Positions 41,215 through 53,344 of a stretch of 64,000 nt of DNA are shown here, in pieces; the first letter of the stretch is position 1; every line of letters begins with the position of its first letter. Below the pieces are notes generated by a model. It ran no database searches. It worked only from the letters and a program-made list of their open reading frames with translations, and was not told the DNA's origin. Location of the stretch: the NCBI GenBank assembly GCA_964035575.1, contig OZ037843.1, positions 558,001 through 622,000 of the forward strand, read 5' to 3'. A program made the translations under genes and the position numbers. This DNA is from Rhynchopus sp. YZ270_cl-10 (taxonomy: Eukaryota; Euglenozoa; Diplonemea; Diplonemida; Diplonemidae).

Positions 41215-44200
41215 TCATCTCCTAGCGCCACTAGACATAGTGCGAGAGAGGCCAGCAGACCCACCGTTGACAGCAGATGCTGTGGGCGACTTGCATCGCA
41301 TCCTGGTGTTCGCACTACGCGCCCAGCCCGACCGCTGCGACTGCGTCATGGCCGACACTGACGGGTGTGTGTCCGTCATAACGTTACGCACGGGGATCAC
41401 ATTCTCATCAGACCCTTCATCGCACCCAACCTCCGCCGCACCCACCGTCCAACTGGCTAAGGACAGAATCACGCCTTTTGTCTTTAACATTAGGAGTTTT
41501 TGGATTGAATTCCTTTTTTCTTTGTTGTCGCACATGAGGGACACGTTTGAGGTGTAGCCTTGCGAGACGATTTCGAGGATGGCTTTGTCGATCTGGCGCA
41601 CGCTCATGATACGGTCGTAGGGGATCTCCTTGATAGGTGAGTCGAGCTTGGCCTTCCCTGTGGGGAAGAACCCGCCTGCGAGGGAGGCCTGTCTGTGCAG
41701 GTCTGCGTTGAAGATGAGGAGGTGTGTGGGGGCAAAGCGCAGTAGGACCGGGGTGCGGCTCTGTGTGCTCAGCTGGATGCCTTTGCTGCGGAACATGGCG
41801 TCGTCAAGGCGAAGCCCGCCGACAAATTCGTAGCCGTCCACTGTGTTCAGCTCCCTGCTGTCCATCATGTCCTCGCGGGCGCGTTTGTGCTTGCTCACCT
41901 TCGCCGCCAGCTTCGTCTCCTCAAGCCTCAGCTGCTGCACCCGGTCGGTCATATCCTGCTCCTCGGCATGCAGTTCACGGATCACACGATGCTTCTCCCA
42001 GGCTTCGCGTTCAAGATCCGCCAGACGTTCGTTGTAGCTGTCTTGGAGCTGGCGGGCTGCGTGGCGTTTGTCCTGTAGGAGGATGAGGAGGGAGTTTGAC
42101 ATAATGTTCGAAGAGTGTTGGAGGAAAAAAAAGTGTATAAGATGAACCTAAGCGTCTTGGTGCTTAGTCACCTTAAGGGAAATCTTGAAAGATGCATGTG
42201 GATTTAGTGCACACTAAAAGTGAAGGGGATAGTGTAAAACGCCGGGAGTGCGGGAGGGGGGGGTAGTAGATAAATAACAGAGTGTTTTCCACGGTGGTTT
42301 TGGGTGGCATGACATGCCACCCAAGATTTTTGGGGTGGTTTTTGGGTGGCATATATGCCACCCAAGATTTCTTCTTTTTTTTTGAGGTTGTATGACCTGT
42401 GACCCCACCATGGAGAGCACGTGGCTCGCTGAGTTGCTCGAATTGCCTGTAGCTATCCAACAAACATCATCACCGTCTCAGCTTCCTTCACGAGCCGTTC
42501 AGCCTCCGCCACCTTCACTAGTCAAAGTAAATAGGGCAAAAGTAGCGTACCGTGCGCCTGCGGCGCTCTTACTGTCTTCATAAAGACAAAAGCACATTGC
42601 CAATATTGTGAATAGTGCAATTTTTTCCGCCTGCGGCGCCTACCTCCCTCCCCTCTCCTTCCTGTGATTGGCAGGGAGTCGCGCACGCGACGACCGCTCG
42701 GGCTCGAAGAAAGCTCGGGGGGCCAAATTTTGAGACCAAAAACCAAGCGGAAGCCTGTTCGGGTAAATCATGTACAGTGTTTAAGAGGGGGCCTTCCGCG
42801 CGGGAGAATATTTTTGGCCTAAAAAAAAAAATATGCCACCCAAAAAAAAAAATGTCAGATCCTGGAAAACACCCTGTAAATAAGTAAAAAAAAAAATGGG
42901 TCGGTAGTGCATGTATGTCATACCCCGATCTGGGCACGCAGGATGTCGAGTTGCCGGTATTTGTCGTTGACCTCTGACTGAATGAGACGCTGTTTTGCTT
43001 CGTAGTCGCGGATGCGTGTTGGGGACATGGGAAGGAGTCTGTAGGGGAGGTGGCGATATAATGCAGTAAGAGAGTTATTTGAGTTATTTGAGTTATTGGA
43101 GTCTTTTGAGTAGTTTCAGTCGTTTGAGTCGTTTAGTAACACATTTATTTTAGAGAAAGGGTGTATATTTGAAAAAATAGAAGCAGATATTTAATTTCTG
43201 GTATTTTTTCAGGTATGTATGTCACCAAAAAAAAAACGCTCTTAGAATAAAGGGAGGGTACGCAGTATACAGCACGCTGGATGATAGGGGGTCACATGGT
43301 CACATTGATATTTTCACATTTGGTGGCCTTCAATTTTTTAAACAAAACATACCTATCAGTGAGGTGCTGTGACATTTCCTCCAGCTCGACATCGTCTCCC
43401 TCTGCTGATGTTGCGAGGTTGCGCATGTGTGCCGCTAGGTCGTTGTGGCCCATATTGCTTGGCGACATGGGGCCTCCTGCAATACCAGCACCGCCACCAC
43501 CACCACCACCACCACTACTGGACCTCCCGAGGTGCAAACTAACTTCGTTCTGCCTGCCCTCATGGGTCTGATGCGAGCTCTCTGCAAGCCACGCAGGCTT
43601 TGGGATGCACTCTGCGTTCATCAAATCCTGGATCTCGACACCAGGGGCAATCTTGCTTAGCGCTGCCTTGAGGAGCTCGTTCTCTGCCCGCGCCTGCAAC
43701 GCTGCGCTGTCCCGCTCCTTGATCACCTGCTGCAGCCGCAACACTTTGTTATGCAGCGTCAACGTCGGCCCAGACATACTAGCCACATCCCTCTCCACGC
43801 TTTCCTCGTCAACACCGTTGTTTGCTAGCTGCGATTCGAGGCCTTGAATGATGTTGTGAAGAGCATGGATTTTGAGTGCTTTTTCGCTTGCATCATTGTG
43901 GTAAGCTTCCAGCGCGGCGCGGGAACGATCTTCCGCTGCCTTTTCTGCAGCAGCAATCACAGAAACATCACTCCCCGAACGTCCTGAAGAAGCCATTCCA
44001 CCAAGCTGGCCGTAAAGGGTGCCAATGTGCTGGCTCTTTTCCTCTAGCTCTTTGTCACGCCGGAGCAGCAACGCAACCTTCTCGCTATCAGTCAAATGCC
44101 GGTACACCCCCGCAAGCCTGCTGTCCGCTAGATCCACATCCTCTTCACCCAATGCACCTCTCAAGGTGCTGGCATCTATCCCAGCAAGCTGCAGTGCATT

Positions 44201-47200
44201 CGACGGTGGCGTAAGAGCAGAAGAAGACGCTGTGTTTCCATGCAGGGCAGTGGTCATGGTAGTATTACCGTGAGTAATATCCTGCGTACTGCTTCCTTGT
44301 GTCTGCTCACTGCTCGAACCCTCCCTGGCAACAGTATTTCCCATCTGTATCTCAGCCCTCTCCTTCCTCTCATTTGGCCCATTTGCATTATCAACCTCAC
44401 CCTTTCCACTCTTCAACGCAAGCAAAGCGGAGGTCGCCAATGCACCAGAAAGCTCCATAATATCCTGCGAACACGGCGCCGCTGGGTTGACAAAGGTAAA
44501 TGCAGGGTGCGATCCAAATTGAATAGTACAACGGGGGTTCAATTCGTACGGAACTCCAGGTGGAAGAAGAACACCGTTTACATACACCTTACCTATGGGG
44601 AGCAACGTCGGGGTGGGAACGGCGAGGTCCTTTGTGTTGTTGTCGAAGGCAGACCCTTGCGAGGTCGCGCTATCATTCCGCTGTAATCCGGCACGCTCAT
44701 AGCTGAACAGTGCATGCGGAGGGAGGTCCTCCTCATCACTGTCACCAAGCCCTGCCATCCTCACGATGCTGCCGAACATCTCTCTGCTAGCTGCAGATTC
44801 CATTGAAAAATCTGGCACATCAAATACTGTCCCTTCCTTTGGACCATCAGGGTCAGAGATCACATAATGATTCCAAAGACGCCGTAGGGTTTGCTCTGTG
44901 GCATTGCCGTCACTCTCGCGGAAATATTTTTCTGCGCGAGGAGAGTTCTCCCCTCGAGGGGAGTTTTCCCCTCCCTGCAAATCCGCGAGGGTGACGCCAA
45001 GCGTTGAGGACATCCTCCCCCTTCTTACGGCGAAGGAAGAGCTGTGCGGGAATGGCTCTTCTTCTTCGGGGTCGACTTCGGGGTGGTCTGCGTGGGGTGT
45101 GTCATCTTCTCCGTCGCTGGAGGCTTCTTTCCCAAAGTCGAGAGACGTTTCTAATTTGTTGTCTCTTTCGATTTTGCGATTCGCCTTCTCTAAGGCCCCG
45201 ATGACACTGCTGTCACGGCGACGCATGGTACCAAGAGAAGAGCTTCTTCTCCGATCACCAAGAGAGCATTTCGTGGAGTCCTTCCTCCGGAGAGGCCGTG
45301 TGGCTGGAGGGGGTGTGGTCTTGTGCTCTTCGGTGTCCTTCTCGCGGTCGACCGTCCAATCCCTGCCTAATTCGTGAATAGGATCGCGAGAAAAGTTTGG
45401 CTGTTCGTCCCCCGCGATTTCGCGAAGTTGTTCACACACTGCAGTATCTTTGAAGGCAGAGGCGAAGGTGGCCTGCATAAAGGAAGGCCGCCGTGCTGGG
45501 GGTTTCTCCTCCTTCTTCTCCTTAATTTTTGTCTTCCCAAAGGTCACCGATGACCTTCTTCTGGGGTTCGGAACCTTGGTGAATGCTTGCTCCAATGCCA
45601 TTCCGGCGGTTTCTCTTGCGCGGAGTGCTGTGTATGTTGCAGGTCCACCTGCCACCACGCTGTATCCTTCTTTGACGAAAAAGAGAAGTGGTTCGTCCTC
45701 CTTAGGGCTATGTTGAATGAGAAAAGGGTATCCAGCCCAAACGGAGAGAGGCGTCAGAGCGCTGAGGATCTTTGAAAAGAAATCGGCTTTGGTAAGCTGC
45801 CTGAGGAGTTGCGGTGGGGTGGTCGCAGGCTGCATGGTGGGGCCTTGAGCGTTCAGCTGTTCCGTGAGTTTGCGAATTTGGTGGCGAAGCTCTTTTATAA
45901 TCTTCCGGTTCGATCCACGACGGTTGACGGAGGGTGCATTCTTAATCAGCTTCACTCTTTCCGCATAACGCAATGTCGTTAAGGTTTCTTCATAGTTATA
46001 CCTGCACGGTGATAACGTAGCGAGCATCACGGTTCTACTGTTCCCTCCTAAGTTATCTTTCAACAACCATGTCAATGTAGAGTCACGGTAGGGCACATGC
46101 CGTCCTTCGCTGTGAACAGATGGGTCGTTCAGATCCGCAAGCTTTTTGATAACCATCCCAAGAGAGGTCAGACTTTTGTTGATATTAATCCCTTCTTTGA
46201 GCACTTCGCCTCCGGTACCAGCCTTGTTGGTCCGTTCAGATCCTGCTAAATCAACGAGGTTGACCCGAGAAACAAATTCTGTTGCATCCCCTCCGTTGCT
46301 CTTATCCCATTCTGATTTGGAGATCGTCAAACAGAAGACTGCATGCGAGCGGGAGGACCGATCGTTCATACGGGTCTTCGAAGTGTGTCGCTCGCGGTTG
46401 CCCATCTTCAGAAGCTCTGCAATGTGACGGTAGTGCGATACTTCAACCGAGGTGAGGTTCTCTACGTATGGCCCGGCGCGTGGGTCTTCACGTGGCTTGA
46501 GGCTTGCGTTGGTGGAGGGGTCGAGGAGACAGTAGACCTTCTCGTTGTAGATCTCGTAGAAGGACATTTCGATGCGGTAGGACGCAAATTCGTTCTGTTT
46601 GTCTTCGCAGTGGATACGGTCGAAGAGGTCCTGACAGATGCGGGGGATTAGACCTGTAGAGGGGGGTGGGAGTGTAGGAAAAGGCAAGGAGGAGGGGGAA
46701 AATGTGATTTAAAATGAGGAACAGAAAGCCTAATACAAATAATATCGCGATTGACTTTTTTTGGTTCTAGTTAGAGTCTCATTGGGGTATACTGTATTAT
46801 TACTGCGACTTTTGTTTCTTGCTCTATTGGGCAGAATAGCTATCATTTCCTCGGAACTCTTTGAGTTCCGGGTTGGCCGGGAACGCAGCTGTGCCGATTA
46901 ACCCCACCTTTTAACACAAATTCAACCATCTTCATCAGGATTTCTTTGTTTTTTGTTGCGGTGCTGTTTTCTGCCTTGCGTCCCCCTCATCGTTTTCACA
47001 CACTTCCCGCTCTCTTTCATTTTCGCCCTCACACTATATTATGTTCAGCAGAGTGCTTGGAGGAAATCGTACGGCCTCGGATTCCGATGCCAGCACCGAG
47101 GCCATGGAGGATGGAGCAGCGGGCTCGGTCCGCCTCACGGAGGTGACGGAGGGGGGCCGAGCTCCTGCGGCGCCTGAACGCCGAACCACACGAGCGCTAC

Positions 47201-48226
47201 GATTGGTGCTCCCCCCTACCGAGCTCCTCGCACGACTCGGTGCTGACGTCGCGGACAGCGGCCTGGTCCGGGCCAAACTGAAGTACGCCGTCCTTGCCGG
47301 CGTGGTGCAGGCCCTCGCCCGCCAGCTGGAGCTGAACGCGCGATCGAACAACCCGACTTGATTTCGGCTCTGTGCGCCCTCGCAGGCGGCCTCAGCAGAG
47401 CTGACCGCCCCTTTGTCGCGTCTGTGCTTGGTGCGTTTGGTGGCTACGGTGCAACGGGTGACCGGGGTGCTGGGTGCGAGGACATGCCTGGCTCGGCTCA
47501 GCCGCGAGCCCGAACGAGAGGGGTCTCCAGATCACGTGCAGCCGGCTGAGTCCCGCGATTTGGCTACGGTGTTGCATATTACGCCAGCAGAAGGAGGTGG
47601 CAAACCCGCACACTCGTAGAGGAGCTGGAGGAACTGGAGGAACTCAAAGCTGTCTGCTACGCCGTATGTGCGGGCTGAACATGGCACCGTTGCCTGCCTC
47701 CCCACTACCAGCGCGGTGGAAAGAGTTGTGCATCCTGCCGTGACCACACTGAGAGGCCAGAGGCTATTAGGGAGTGATACGGAATTCATAAAACCAATAC
47801 CCCATTTGTTTTTAAAAAAGAATGGGGGGGAGGGGAGGGCATACCTGTTGACGCTGTGATCGTGGAGTGGTCTGTGTTGCTTGGTGGTCCCATCATTGTG
47901 TAGGTTTTACCGGAGGCTGTCTGACCATATGCGAATACACATGCGTTGTAGCCCTTCATTGCATGGGACAGCTGGGGTGCGGCTAGGTCCTGGAAGACAC
48001 GCTCCTGAGAAGAGAACTTAGGGGAGTCCTTTGCACCGATGGACCAGTAGTTGTAGTCGAAGGTGAACTTCTTCTTCCCGCCGGCAGCGTGGTCCAGGAG
48101 GGTCGTGGTGTTTGCGTCCATCTGCAGTGTTAACGCCCCGCCACCAGAGACATCCTGCTCCTGTGCAGTGATGGGTCGTGTCCGCACTGCCACAACAACA
48201 TTCGTTGCGCCGAACGACGACGTCAT
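41215..48226 (-). CDS. Kinesin-3-like motor protein with FHA-like and C-terminal PH-like regions, four exons
   Basis: Microtubule plus-end motor. Exons: 48226-47845, 46653-43353, 43038-42924 and 42072-41215, giving 1,551 residues with all junctions in frame. Donors are GTATGC, GTATGT and GTATGA; acceptors end CTACAG. Residues 1-380 are the motor: NVVVAVRTRP, P-loop GQTASGKT (101-108), switch I NDRSSRSH (about 224-231), switch II DLAGSER (262-268), then a neck with RYAERVKLIKN. The fragment near 815-850 (VYVNGVLLPPG, IQFGSHPAFTFVNP) matches the FHA region of KIF1/Unc104 kinesins. Acidic and Ser-rich linkers and coiled coil follow (about 990-1110). A poly-Gly run lies near the end of exon 2. 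Residues about 1340-1460 (EFVGGLRLDD, TPVLLRFAPTHLLIFNAD) look like a PH domain for cargo-membrane lipid. Start chosen at the ATG just before NVVVAVRTRP; upstream sequence in frame has no ATG. Subfamily by inference. Confidence 0.92.
47041..47361 (+). CDS. GC-rich open frame on the opposite strand inside kinesin intron 1
   Basis: 106 residues from ATG 47041 (MFSRVLGGNRTASDSDAST start; LLARLGADVADSGLVRAKLK later). The G+C-rich, coding-like sequence continues to about 47600 in other frames (for example LARLSREPERE, then VEELEELEELKAVCYAVCAG in a third). That suggests either a nested gene with small introns or a decayed insertion. No family recognised. It lies wholly within the 1,191-bp intron 47844-46654, far longer than a spacer needs to be. 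Confidence 0.3.
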   Translation: MFSRVLGGNRTASDSDASTEAMEDGAAGSVRLTEVTEGGRAPAAPERRTTRALRLVLPPTELLARLGADVADSGLVRAKLKYAVLAGVVQALARQLELNARSNNPT

Positions 48227-50429
48227 GATCGCCTGCAAGTGCTGTAGCTTGCCTTCCTCAGGCAAAGCTTCTCTCACTCAAACCCCAAGTTCTTTTAATA
48301 AGTCTGGAAGTGGAGTGGAAGGGGAGGGGAGGGGAGGGAGGGGGGGGGATGCTTTTGAATTCTTAAGATAAAAAAGAAGGTTTGTGAGATTGGCTTTTTT
48401 TAGGATATTTTGTTGTAATGGTGAATTATTTAGCATAAAAGTAACAAAGGGGGAGGGAAACAGTCTTTTTTATTAACGTCGATAACAATCTCGACGAGGA
48501 AAACGAACGGTCGTTGAAAAATCGGGGAGCAAGTATGTGTGTGTAGGGGATTGGTGGGGATACACTAGATGGAGAGAAAGGCGCGAAAGGGGTGTAATGA
48601 TACAAAAACACAAGGGTACAAGGGGGTTATGAGAGAGGGGTCACATAGGGTGAGGCAAACAAATGAGAGGGAGAACTGAACATACAATGTGTAAAGGTTA
48701 TGACACTGGCCCGTCGCAGAGCCTGAGGACGAGGCTTCTGCTTCCAGTGTGTTAGGGGGTGTCGCTACTCACCTGTCCGAGGACAGCTGTCCTTGTGAGT
48801 GCGTGTGGTGTACTGTACATGCGGTGGAGGGGATGGGAGGGGCGGGTGTGGGGTGTGGTGGGGGTTGAAACACTGCCCACACGGCGACCATGTACCTCAG
48901 TTACCCCAGGTAAACATCCTGAATAACATAATGTTTCCATTTTTCTTTCATTGCATTTCATGCAAAAAGCATGTCACTGAGCATGTTAGCATTCTTACCA
49001 TTTCATATACTTGCAACACACCGGGAAATTTCTGGGGCGTCTTCTCTCTTGTTATGTCACAAGAAAAAATAATCATGCTACTCAGGTCACATGGGCACAA
49101 TGCGTTTCATGATCGTATCTTCATAATTTCCATAACTTTCCTTACGCTTCGTGGGCGAGAAGATGACGTGACCCCATTCCTGGACCATGCCGTTCACCTC
49201 ACATCGCTCTTTTCCTTTTTGGGGTTTCTTTTACAGACGTCTTTAGACCTTCGCACTCAATTGGAGAATCAATACAACAGCATAATTCAGACAACAATAG
49301 AACGACGTTGTTTCGAGCTGTCTGCGCTTTCATGACTTATACTAATAATAGGACCACTTCCCATGCACTCCACAAACAATTAAATACTTTCTGATAGAAT
49401 ACGAACAGTAACTGACGTGTTACCTCAAGACTGCCTCACATCTGAAAATAAACAGAGTTGAAATGTGCTAAAACACATCTCAGTTGAAAACGAAACTAAA
49501 AACATATGCCCCGCTGTTGCAAATAGGCGCCTGAGAAACATACGGGAAGTGCTCAATACACAGGAACGACTCAATGTCGACCGAGCCTTTTTCGTTGTAC
49601 TACGGAAGGAACAGACGCAGATCGTGCTCAAGTTATTAAGAGGTGCTTTTATTTCTTCACAGATTTCACTATGTTGCTATTTCACGTGTGAAGGTGGTGT
49701 TGCAGGTCACAGAAAGGTTTCTGCCCTGTGAGGTACAGAAGGTAGAGAAGGTAGAGAAGAACCAGGGGGTGAGAGGAGGAAGGGAGAGTCGAAAAGGCAA
49801 GTAAATATGTTACATTAATCAGTCGCAGAGCCTTGGTGCGAGTGAGTTACACACGGCAAAAAAGGTGTTTGTGGTGGGGGTTGAGATGCTAAAGTAGAAA
49901 AATAATTCTGTTATTTGAAAACTTGGTTGTATTAGTGTAGACACCCGAGGATGAACTCCACTATTTGTTATTTTTTTCACGATACGAAGTCACCAAAAAT
50001 AAAAAACGCTGGAAGGAGGAAAAAAAAAGAAACGTAAAAACATAATCGTTTCTGCCCCTGCCCCTAGACTACAAAAAAACCTACATGGGGGTCTCCTCAA
50101 TAGCTGTAGGTAAAAAGAAAAAGGAAACAAGCGTAAAACGATGATAAATATAAGCTGGTGTCTTCGAGCGTTACTGAAGTACATCTCCAGTGCGGAACGC
50201 ACTAAATTGTTTTAATGTTTTTTTCATCTTTTCTGGTTGCATAATTTTTCCATTAAGATACGTCGCACAGCTGACCAGGCATGTGAACCGTAGCTTATTG
50301 AGGTACGTGCGTCAAACACACCGAGTGAGTTACACACGGTAAAAAAGGTGTTTGTGGTGGGGGTTGAGATGCTAAAGTAGAAATAAAATTCTGTTATTTT
50401 TTCAGGCACGATGTCACCAAAATCGCTGG
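48227..50429. other. Start of the duplication mosaic, no supported gene
   Basis: Contains copy 1 of the AGCATAAAAGTAACAAAGGG repeat (48421-48545) and a segment (48646-48740: GAGAACTGAACATACAATGT) repeated at 52640-52737. A segment at 49792-49915 is repeated in part at 50325-50400 and at 52740-52790. An open frame at 48799-49335 has no recognisable family and no composition shift. Confidence 0.55.
48421..48545. repeat. Duplicated segment, copy 1 of 3
   Basis: TAGCATAAAAGTAACAAAGG to AATCGGGGAGCAAGTATG; also at 52028-52140 and 56258-56370 with few changes. Confidence 0.85.
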
Positions 50430-51185
50430 GGGTGGGGTGGGGTGGGGTGGGGGGTTGGATCACTAATCATCACACAGACACTATCCTTCCACTACGTGCG
50501 CTCCTGGATCTCCGGTTGTAGCATAAGCCTTGTGGAGCACATCACACCATTACAATATCGTCACATCATCTGTCTCATGCACTTTCACTTTACTTACTCA
50601 TTTTACCCTTGCTTTTTCTTGACCACGAGTTTTTGATAATATTATGAATAATGCGACCCTTCGCTTCGTCTGCTGTTCCCGCTCTCATCCTCCTCCGTCC
50701 TCTCACAGTCCTTTGCCTTCATCTTTGCGTTGTGCCTTTTCCATGCTCTCCATCTCCCCCGCAAGCCGCTTACTCTTCTCTGCCAGCTTCGTGTTGTGCT
50801 CGCTTCACTGCCTCACTGTCTCCCTCATCTCAGCAAATGCCGCTCTGAGCTCTGCCATGCCGCCTTGTTGCGGCTGCTCTGACACCAGTGCCGTCTGCTG
50901 TGTCGGCCCCAGCACCCCCTTCTGTGCCTCCAACATCTCCTTCTGTTGTTCCACAACACTCTTCACAATTTCCTGCAGTGCTTTCACTTCCTCCTTTACG
51001 GCATTCCCCTGCTCCAGCGCTGCTTCCAGTGCAGTGTTGCCCAACGTATCTGTCTGCTTCACTTCCACTTCCAGCAACTTCACAAGATAGCGCACAGTCT
51101 CAGTGTGTCTATTATCTTCTGCAATTGTCAAACACGTTCTACCTTTGTGGTTTGTGGCACGCACATCCGCACCTACTTGTACGCG
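50430..51185. repeat. Segmental duplication, copy 1 (pair 53345-53950)
   Basis: GGGTGGGG-rich start, then ATCACTAATCATCACACAGA, TTCCACTACGTGCGCTCCTG, TTTACCCTTGCTTTTTCTTG. It runs into the 3' end of the ankyrin gene family up to about the GADV codons. The second copy at 53345-53950 lacks about 140 bp of the coding 3' part present here. Confidence 0.85.
50703..51185 (-). pseudogene. Truncated ankyrin gene 3' end with premature stop
   Basis: Matches the C-terminal part of the gene at 53.6-55.8 kb: GADVRATN, TCLTIAEDNRHTETVRYLVK, LLEVEVKQTDTLGNTALEAA and the coiled-coil EEVKALQEIVKSVVEQQKEM. Beyond that point it keeps sequence lost from the longer copy (GMAELRAAFAEMRETVRQ). It meets TGA at 50805-50807, then stays open in the same frame (SEHNTKLAEKSKRLAGEME) to a second stop at 50703-50705. 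The same C-terminal KDEGKGL ends both copies. All upstream ankyrin repeats are missing. A fragment left by the duplication; could be read only if joined to another exon. Confidence 0.7.
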
Positions 51186-51616
51186 ACAACAGGGACCCAT
51201 AATAACAGCACCACAGGCTGCATCCCCAGCGCTTGCTGCTGAAGCAAGAGCTGCTGCTGCAGTGCCTGGTGTGCTCGCATGTTCGCCATCTGCAGGGTGG
51301 CCGGGGGGGCAGTGGGAAGCACAGTAATAGGCTGGATAGCAACAGGAGGCTCAGGGCGCATCTGCCCCTGTTTCGTCTTCCTCCTTTGTTTGTGCAAGAA
51401 GGCCTCCTCCTTCACCTTGCTCTTGTAGGCGTGGATGTGCAACAGCGTGCATGTAGGGTCTGTGCAGTTGCCCTTCGGGAATTTACTACACTTCTCGCAT
51501 GCCTCGAGAACGACGTTACGCTTGCAAGAACACACACGGCAACGGAGATGCGTCCTGCTGCCCTTCACCCTCAAGTTGTCCCAGTCGTTGTGCGTGCAGC
51601 TCGTACCTTCGCACAT
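51173..51616 (-). CDS. Small CCCH zinc-finger protein with Gln-rich tail
   Basis: 147 residues from ATG 51616. N-terminal Cys/His module (CEGTSCTHNDWDNLR then HLRCRVCSCKRN). A C-x7-C-x4-C-x3-H finger follows (CSKFPKGNCTDPTCTLLH), typical of RNA-binding CCCH proteins. A basic stretch (HKQRRKTKQG), a Pro-rich part and QQQLLLQQQ come next. The WDNxR-xLRCRxC plus CCCH pairing is one I recall from trypanosomatid proteins, unverified. The last 9 codons run into the truncated ankyrin fragment in a different frame, so the natural C-terminus may have been lost at the duplication junction. A strong pyrimidine tract ending TTCTTTAG lies about 20 nt upstream of the ATG and could be an acceptor for a 5' intron or leader. 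Confidence 0.65.
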   Translation of the reverse strand: MCEGTSCTHNDWDNLRVKGSRTHLRCRVCSCKRNVVLEACEKCSKFPKGNCTDPTCTLLHIHAYKSKVKEEAFLHKQRRKTKQGQMRPEPPVAIQPITVLPTAPPATLQMANMRAHQALQQQLLLQQQALGMQPVVLLLWVPVVAYK

Positions 51617-53344
51617 TATGAAACAAAAACGAGCTAAAGAAGGAGAAGAAGAAGGAGGAAGGAGGAGTATGTGCAGTATGTGCGTGCGTGCAGAAGGGAG
51701 GAGAGAGAAGCGAGTAATGAGGAAGGAGCGAGGGGGGACAAGTATCCCTGTTCGGTGGTGATTTTTATTGTTTGGAGGAAGTGGGGATGGGGGGAGAGAA
51801 ATATTATTTGAGTGACAAAAATATGTTAATGCACAGCAAACCTGTCAATCCTTCTTATTTAGTTTTACTCCACTGATGGAGAGAGAGCCCCTCGGGCCAG
51901 CGTATGTCGACAGCAATATGGGGTAGTACGAGAGGAAGCTTGATTGACTACCCAAAATCCTACACACGAGAGGTTTAGCCACATCACTGGCACCAGTCTG
52001 AGCATCTCAGTGTCTATCGGTGAATTACTTAGCATAAAAGTAACAAAGGGGGAGGGAAACAGTCTTTTTCATTAACGTCAATAACAATCTCGACGAGGAA
52101 AACGAACGGTCGTTGAAAAATCGGGGAGCAAGTATGGGTGTGTTGGGGATTAAACAGCTTTTCGTGTGTATTTTCAACAAAACTTGTTCAAAACTCAATG
52201 TCGTCTGAAGCCAATGTACTGCAGAAGGTATAGTCACAGTACGCATATCACATCGTTGCCCAAGGGTAAGTGAAAACAACAAGAAAACCTTCTTTGAGAA
52301 AAACAAGGTCTGCACTGGTCGCTCGAAAACTTACAAGAGTACGTCTTTCTTGGCATCCGCACACGGTGGGACCCAGAGGCCAAATGACATGACAAGTGAA
52401 TATCATGGGTGGGACACTCACACAAGGGTATGGGGAGAAAGATCTTGCTAAAAAAATAACAAAGAATCTTGACGATTTCCTGTAGAATCAACTTATCATT
52501 TCACTTGCCATTTGCCCCTGCATACCACCGTGCACAATAACGCTTTTAATCAACATTTCATAAGATTTCACTAATTTCAATTCAGACGTGAAAGTGGCTG
52601 CACGATTACAACAGAAAGCCCTGCCCTGTGAGGCAAACAAATGAGAGGGAGAACTGAACATACAATGTGTAAAGGTTATGACACTGGCCCGTCGCAGAGC
52701 CTGAGGACGAGGCTTCTGCTTCCAGTGTGTTAGGGGGGGTCGAAAAGGCAAGTAAATATGTTACATTAATCAGTCGCAGAGCCTTGGTGTGACTCCTGCT
52801 TCTGTTTCAGCTGGCTCGCAAGGGAGGTGTCGCCACTCACCTGTCCGAGGACTGCTGCCCATTTAAGAGGTGTGCGTGCAAAGCATTCATGCGGTGTAGG
52901 GGAGGAAGTATTAATAAGGGGTGGGGCGGGTTGATGAAAACAGCTTGATTTAACACAAAAATGGTTGGTTCTCTGTGTATTTCTTTGGCCTTCCATTTAT
53001 GGTATATCTGACGGAAAAAAGCATTTTTGTTTGGTGTTAGCTGCAAAAGATAAGGACAAGCAAGATTCCTTTTTCCATTGCTGACAATACCAGACTTACT
53101 ATCTTCTGTCTCTTTTGGACAACGCTACTTTGTGAAAACAAGAAAAACAGGGAGGGGGGAAATGTTAATTTCCTGGTCTCAGAAGTCTGCTCCTTTACTA
53201 GGATTCAGTCCTGTGACCGCTCATCAGAAGGAACCAGGGCTATTGTGGGATATGGGGTTGGGAAACAAAAGGGGTGGGCACAAACTCAATGCGTCAACTA
53301 AATTAAGAGGTGTGCGTGCAAAGCATTCATGCGGTGTAGGGAGG
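51617..53344. other. Duplication mosaic without supported gene
   Basis: 51869-52345 is a copy of 56092-56674. 52626-52737 copies 48646-48740. 52740-52790 copies 49792-49842. AAGAGGTGTGCGTGCAAAGC occurs at both about 52865 and 53305. No conserved protein seen. Confidence 0.6.
51869..52345. repeat. Segmental duplication, copy 1 (pair 56092-56674)
   Basis: GGAGAGAGAGCCCCTCGGGC through TCGACAGCAATATGGGGTAG, the AGCATAAAAGTAACAAAGGG unit, and AAGTGAAAACAACAAGAAAA to ACTTACAAGAGTACG. The second copy carries an insertion of about 100 bp related to 48553-48650. Here the sequence continues TCTTTCTTGGCATCC; in the other copy the satellite starts at exactly this point. Confidence 0.85.

Noticed and set aside
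48799-49335. 178-codon plus-strand frame
   Set aside because: No ATG-near domain, no family resemblance, AT-rich like its surroundings and partly in duplicated non-coding DNA.
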